Positions 63,727 to 64,000 of a stretch of DNA of 64,000 nucleotides are shown here, in pieces. The stretch's first letter is position 1. Each line of letters begins with the position of its first letter. This DNA is from Grimontia indica (lineage in GTDB: Bacteria > Pseudomonadota > Gammaproteobacteria > Enterobacterales > Vibrionaceae). A program made the position numbers and the translations under genes. The DNA is taken from positions 1-64,000 of the forward strand of contig NZ_ANFM02000035.1 of assembly GCF_000333895.2 (NCBI RefSeq), read 5' to 3'. The notes under the pieces were generated by a model that was given only the letters and a program-made list of their open reading frames with translations, did not search any database and was not told where the DNA came from.

Positions 63727-64000
63727 TTAGTCGCGCCAGAAAACCGGAAACAGTAAAACCAGTACAGTCAGAATTTCCAACCGTCCCATCAACATGCCGA
63801 TGCTGAGCACCCATTTGGCAGTATCAGATAATCCGGCAAAATTTCCTGTTGGCCCAATCATAGTGCCCATGCCTGGCCCAACGTTAGCTACCGCAGTCAT
63901 TGCCCCTGTCAGGCTGGTGATACCATCAAGTCCGGTGGCGGCCAGCACCATCGCCACCACCAGTATGGTCATAATGTAGGTAATGGCGAATGCCACCACA
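63727..64000 (-). CDS. second TrkH-family potassium transporter, C-terminal part
   Basis: The last 90 residues of a TrkH-like protein; the rest lies off the right edge. AVANVGPGMGTMIGP is a selectivity-filter-like pore segment and the C terminus GRLEILTVLVLLFPVFWRD is the family ending. It is clearly paralogous to the trkH at 783-2240 but diverged, and it is not followed by hemG. Confidence 0.88.
   Translation of the reverse strand, partial: VVAFAITYIMTILVVAMVLAATGLDGITSLTGAMTAVANVGPGMGTMIGPTGNFAGLSDTAKWVLSIGMLMGRLEILTVLVLLFPVFWRD

Overview
The window is a chromosomal segment spanning the replication origin of a gammaproteobacterium, almost certainly a member of the Vibrionaceae. The evidence is the V. 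cholerae/E. coli-like gene order (mnmE, mioC, oriC, mnmG, rsmG, parAB, atpIBEFHAGDC, glmU and, on the other arm, yidC, yidD, rnpA, rpmH, dnaA, dnaN, recF, gyrB), a chromosome-I type parABS system, and proteins close to Vibrio homologues. The exact genus (Grimontia or Enterovibrio are only guesses) cannot be fixed from the sequence alone. Nearly every gene is a core chromosomal gene; there are no phages, plasmids, CRISPR arrays or complete insertion sequences.

Layout. 1-237: promoter region of an rRNA operon that lies off the left edge. 238-2909: yigZ-trkH-hemG (minus). 3163-6519: fadBA (plus) behind two PsrA-like boxes. 6700-8687: acuI and a convergent LysR regulator. 8785-10430: a candidate small RNA, tusA, a small membrane protein and mneA with a Mn2+ (yybP-ykoY) riboswitch. 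10605-16225: glyQS, avtA and an alpha/beta-hydrolase gene broken by one in-frame TGA. Four parS-like sites lie between 13.7 and 19.4 kb. 16326-22329: gyrB-recF-dnaN-dnaA (minus). 22880-28449: rpmH-rnpA-yidD-yidC, mnmE, a degenerate GGDEF membrane protein, mioC. 28450-28867: oriC, with 15 GATC sites and DnaA boxes. 28868-41920: mnmG-rsmG-parA-parB, the ATP synthase operon, glmU. 42046-42828: seven tRNAs from one strong promoter. 43206-47105: a DeoR-type regulator with glmS, then two tandem paralogous XRE regulators. 47162-53678: ilvGMEDA (minus) with the ilvL leader peptide and attenuator. 53891-58143: comM, yihG, dsbA, srkA. 58248-60769: ccoG, a 266-bp MITE-like palindromic element, yihD and a 59-codon small ORF. 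60996-64000: a GGDEF diguanylate cyclase, a Spo0M-like protein, a hemolysin-III family protein and the end of a second TrkH.

How the genes work together. Replication initiation (DnaA, DnaN, oriC), supercoiling (GyrB), recombination repair (RecF) and origin segregation (ParA/ParB/parS) are grouped around the origin. They are joined by genes whose high copy number near the origin suits growth: ATP synthase, an rRNA operon, tRNAs, ribosomal protein L34 and RNase P protein. Branched-chain amino acid synthesis, cell-wall amino sugar supply (GlmS, GlmU), fatty-acid oxidation and potassium/manganese homeostasis fill the flanks.

The least explained items are the candidate sRNA with paired palindromes between lysR and tusA, the nonsense-interrupted hydrolase beside a parS site, the very GATC-dense dnaA upstream region, the tandem XRE pair, the nested-palindrome element at 59933-60198 and the small ORF at 60590-60769.
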